Assembly: GCA_963969595.1 (NCBI GenBank)
Contig: OZ018412.1
Location: 27,590,339-27,654,338, forward strand
Length of the DNA: 64,000 bases
Reading direction: 5' to 3'
Origin: Neckera pumila
Taxonomy: Eukaryota > Streptophyta > Bryopsida > Hypnales > Neckeraceae
Positions 60,390-64,000 of this stretch are shown here, in pieces. A program made the position numbers and the translations under genes. Below the pieces are notes generated by a model. That model did no database searches and had not been told where the DNA came from. It saw only the letters and a list, made by a program, of their open reading frames with translations. Each line of letters opens with the position of its first letter. Position 1 is the first letter of the stretch.

Positions 60390-60520
60390 GTTTGCAAGCC
60401 CCCTGATTTTCTCTCTGGCTTCAATCCTCCACTGAAATTCACTCACCCACTGAGTTTGCAAGCCCCCTGATTTTCTCTCTAGCTTCAATCCTGAACTGAA
60501 ATTCACCCACTCTCTGAGTT
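60390..60520 (+). repeat. Tandem duplication of about 64 bp
   Basis: Two copies, each with GTTTGCAAGCCCCCTGATTT followed by TCTCTCTRGCTTCAATCCT and ACTGAAATTCAC. Confidence 0.85.
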
Positions 60521-63500
60521 TTTTCTAGTTTTTTTGTTCTAAAGAAATCAAAGTTGGGACCCCTTGGGGTATCCTCCCATTTTCTAGTTTTCGGATGTAT
60601 ATATGTGGACACAAGCAAATCTTAGTACCAGGTGGTCTGGCCCAACGACAGGCCAACCCACTACTTGCCACTACCGACCTGCTCACCTGCCTGCCCACGA
60701 CTTGGCCCGGCCAGTGGCTCAAGTAATTCCCGGCTGCTGGTTCAAGACTTCTAGCTCTGGACTCCTGGTTCTGAAACTAGGTGACAAACCACCATGCTCT
60801 GGATTTTATTCCAATCCCTTTTCTAGCCGTTGCTTAGCCAATTTTTGGAATTCAAGTCCCAATCTTTGGGGGTTTAACCTCAGACTTGGGTCTCCTTTGG
60901 GGACCCCTTAACAAAATAAAAAGACAAAAATTCTAACCAAGGGCAAAGCTTCGCTGTTGGGGGTTAGCCCCAAAATTCTAACAATAAAATATTCGATCCA
61001 AGAGCGAAGCTTTGCCGTCCGAGGGATTTAGGCCTGAATTTTGGCAAATATCCACTAGTGAGTTAGTAATACATAAGAGGTTTGGATCTCACCCAAATCA
61101 CTCTAAATAACATGAACAACTCTTTAAACCACGACTTCCAACGTCTAGGCTTCAGGGAAAATTTGCAACAACCAAAGGTGTGAAATTTCTTGCCAAAAAA
61201 GCTCAATTGGAAGTTTGTTAGTACTCTACAAAGACTCAAAACACAACAACACTTAAATCAAAATCAAATCCAAGGAGTTCTAACTAACGGCAATGCCAGG
61301 ATTTGGCTAGAATGTCCTTGGGTTTAGTACTAAAAGAAGAATGCAATAAAAATGCCAATCAACGCAAAGTTAGTTCAAACTTGCTTGGAAATACCAAAGA
61401 AACAAGCCAAGGACAAAGGAGACCTCCACGTCCTTTGTAATGAGCTCAAAGACACCAAGGTATGCTTGAAAACGCAAAGAAATCTTTAATTGAAATGACA
61501 AAAAAGAGTTTTTTGGCAAAATACCAAAAATCTTGACAATGTGGCCGCGTATGGTGCAACTTAACAAATGCAAAAGGGGTGCAAAGAGAGGGGAGGGGGA
61601 GGCCTTATGTATTTGCTCAAGGCCTCACCTTCACCCCAATTTTCTAATTCTACTTCCTAGGTAATTTCAAATTTATTTAATTAAAATTCTACTCTATTGC
61701 TAAGATCACTCTAACTTTTGAGGAATTGCTCCAAACTCTAAACCAATTGCGCCATTGTCTTCAAAAGACCCAAATTCATCCACAATTCCACTTCCCCCTA
61801 TTTCCAAGCCGTTTTGTATGTTAAAACCAACGTTTAACGTATCGCTAAAAAGGGTAAAAATCCAATTGTTGGAGATAATTTTGTTTTCAAATTTTGACTA
61901 GCCAGGGTTGTCGATGAGGTCCAAAATAGTAAGGAAAGAGTCCAAGTTCACTCCAATTGGAATTCGGGAGCTCCTAGTGTACCGGTTAGCGTATCGAATG
62001 TTTTAAAATCCGTTAAAAATCCGTTAGCGCCGCCGGTTCTAATACTTGTTGGAGTTGGAATGTAATGAAATTTGTTCGGGCTCTTTATTAGCACTAAATA
62101 TTCTATCCTAATTTTTAGTGGGATTTTACCACCACTTGGGGATTTTCTAGGAATTTTTCAATGTGTAAAAACACAGTTGACTTCTCAGGGAGTCATTTCC
62201 GCAATTTGGAAAATTACGAAACTTTTTGGGCAACCTCTAGGAAGTTTCCAAATGCCATGTGCAAACTTACAACTTTCTCTGCACTAATCAAAGGAGTGTC
62301 TAATTTATAACCTTCCAATTTAATTTCCACCCGGGGGGAATCATTCTCGATATAGGGCTAATTCCCTCCCGGGGGGAAATCATTCTTGGTCGAGGGAATC
62401 TAGCAATCAAGCTTCTTTGTTATGCTCTTGGCAAGTTTCTTGGTCAAAATCGTCGTTCTTTGCTCGTGGACTGCTTGTAATCCCAATTGATGGTTTTACT
62501 TACATTGTCAGATGACTTCTTTCCAATCTTCTATTCTCTATCCCAAGTATTTCAAATGCCCTTCAAAAGTCTATTTCTAGGTGGTTCTGCGATTTGGCCA
62601 TCAGGCTTAATACCACCTGAACCCTCAAATGTTCTCTCAAGTGCTTAAATAGACTTAATATTAACTCATAGCAGTAATTAGAGTGATTCCGAGCTTTTTG
62701 GTCAAATCAGATCTCATTTGTAGGGATTTCTTCCAAATGTCATGTGAATATACTTATACTATCTTTTTAACCCTAATTAACCCTAAATGTGAGCAAAAAG
62801 TGGAAAAAAAAAATTCTGAGGTTCAAGTGCTAACTTGAGGGCTCACAGTAGGCCATGCAAAAAATAGCATGGTATGTCAACTTCGGACGGCCCTCCAAGA
62901 GGTTGAAATTTCCTCTACTATATAAGTGGGGTGGTAGGAAGTAAAACAATCCTTATGGAAAATGTAAAGCAAGAATTTTGTTCAAAGTAGAATGTTTGAA
63001 AACACGTCTACATGTCTGAAACAACATCCACATATTTGAAACAACGTCCAGTTGTTTCAAACAACATCCAAGTGTCTAAATCAAGGTCAAGATGTCTAAC
63101 AGTCAAATCCCCTTCTTCAAACTATCCCATATCTTTTGTTTAACCATAGATGAACAATGAATTTTAATATAAAAATGACCTCTCCACCTTCTAGTCTCGT
63201 TAAATGTCAATGAAGTAATTAAATTCATTTTGCCATCAAGAATTCTCTTAATGGTACATGGTAAATTTTTGATGAATTTAACAATTTTTCTTATGCATTT
63301 TTTTCAGTTTTCTTTAAATAATTATTTTGTGCCGCCACTCTCCAATGGATACAATGTGCAACAATTGATGCCTTAAAAATGTCTAGAAGACTAAGTTGAT
63401 ATTGCTAAAAATAATATGAAAATTCTCAAACAACCATGTCAAGTGCTACATCATTGCCAAGTTGGATAAAAAAAAGTCACACATGGCATTGCCCGCCTGT

Positions 63501-64000
63501 GAAGCATTGATGTGGAGGTGACATGACTACCACAAGGCACACTTTTGGCACCTTCTTTGAGCATATCTATACAAGATGTTGCACTAAATACAAAGCGTAT
63601 TTTCTCAAATTCTTGCGTGTTTTTGCCATATCAATCTTGACAGGGGTTTTGGACATCTACAAGGTCATGTGTGACATTAACCAAAATGTATTTCCATGTT
63701 AACAAGCTTATAAAAAAACAAGGGTTTCTTCTAGCGACTAAAAAAGATTTTAGTTTATTTTTAGAATCCAAAGTTTATTCCAAGAGTGAACCAAGAACAA
63801 ACAAGGAAAAGACAAGTGCAACCCTCTAGAAGAGAAAATCAAGAGTAAAACCTAAAACACGAGACCAAACATAAAATTACATAAAAGAACCACAAGCAGG
63901 TTTCTTCATGTTCTAGATAATGACTTTGCCATGCCTATACTAAGCCAAAGAAGAGTGCGGAGCCAAATGTTGTCAACTAGAAAGATATCCACATTACCTT
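60521..64000. other. Non-coding terminal region
   Basis: No supported gene. Short features only: a GCTTCGC/GCGAAGC inverted motif near 60,950-61,000; two CCCGGGGGGAA-type motifs at about 62,330 and 62,378; and five degenerate copies of a roughly 20-22-bp AACRTCCACATGTTTGAAAC-type unit at 62,990-63,105. The rest is AT-rich. Confidence 0.5.
62990..63105 (+). repeat. Short degenerate tandem repeat
   Basis: Five consecutive imperfect units of about 20-22 bases with the core CATCCACATRTTTGAAAC. No coding value. Confidence 0.6.

Overview
This is eukaryotic nuclear DNA, and I see no ordinary housekeeping gene in it. GT-AG introns, AAACCCTAA (telobox-type) motifs in 5' regions, hAT transposases of the DUF659 type and gag-like proteins resembling 'putative plant transposon' families point to a plant-lineage (streptophyte) genome. 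The mix of families (ZNF862-like hAT, Sola-like DDE) suggests a non-flowering lineage such as a charophyte, bryophyte, fern or gymnosperm. I cannot name the species from sequence alone. The window is a graveyard of nested mobile elements separated by AT-rich spacer and GC-rich minisatellites.

Layout. 1-5,250: AT-rich DNA with a kinase-like pseudogene lying between two oppositely oriented GC-box arrays. 5,249-11,919 (-): a decayed three-exon hAT transposase (hAT1). 11,965-15,284: a complete 'TGTCG' element (A) with an intact 550-codon gene. 15,285-32,901: a B-type TGTCG element split by a 14.35-kb two-gene DNA transposon (17,967-32,317; 29-bp terminal inverted repeats, TTCA target duplication). 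That transposon carries a Sola-like DDE transposase on the left (+) and a coiled-coil/RING-finger gene on the right (-). 32,902-40,234: a C-type TGTCG element (C1) hosting a nested B-type copy (B1). 40,235-46,340: a gene fragment, AT-rich spacer and two large tandem arrays. 46,344-47,240 (-): a decayed unidentified gene. 47,270-58,868 (+): a hAT transposase gene (hAT2) with its own GC-box array and TATA box, interrupted by TGTCG elements B2 and C2. 58,869-64,000: mostly non-coding, with another GC-box array.

The most interesting content is the TGTCG family. These are 3.3-3.9-kb elements that begin TGTCG and end CGACA, have imperfect inverted termini, make 5-bp target duplications (ATATC, CAGAT, TTTTT), have no long terminal repeats, and encode one gag-like protein with a coiled coil and a basic tail. 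Four of the five copies have decayed, mostly by nonsense mutation rather than frameshift. The second highlight is the 14.35-kb transposon. Its two convergent genes share about 1 kb of homologous intron in inverted orientation, both copies carrying a 20-bp minisatellite, and one gene encodes a RING-H2 protein.

Relative insertion order can be read directly: hAT2 before B2 and C2; C1 before B1 and B3; B3 before the 14.35-kb transposon.
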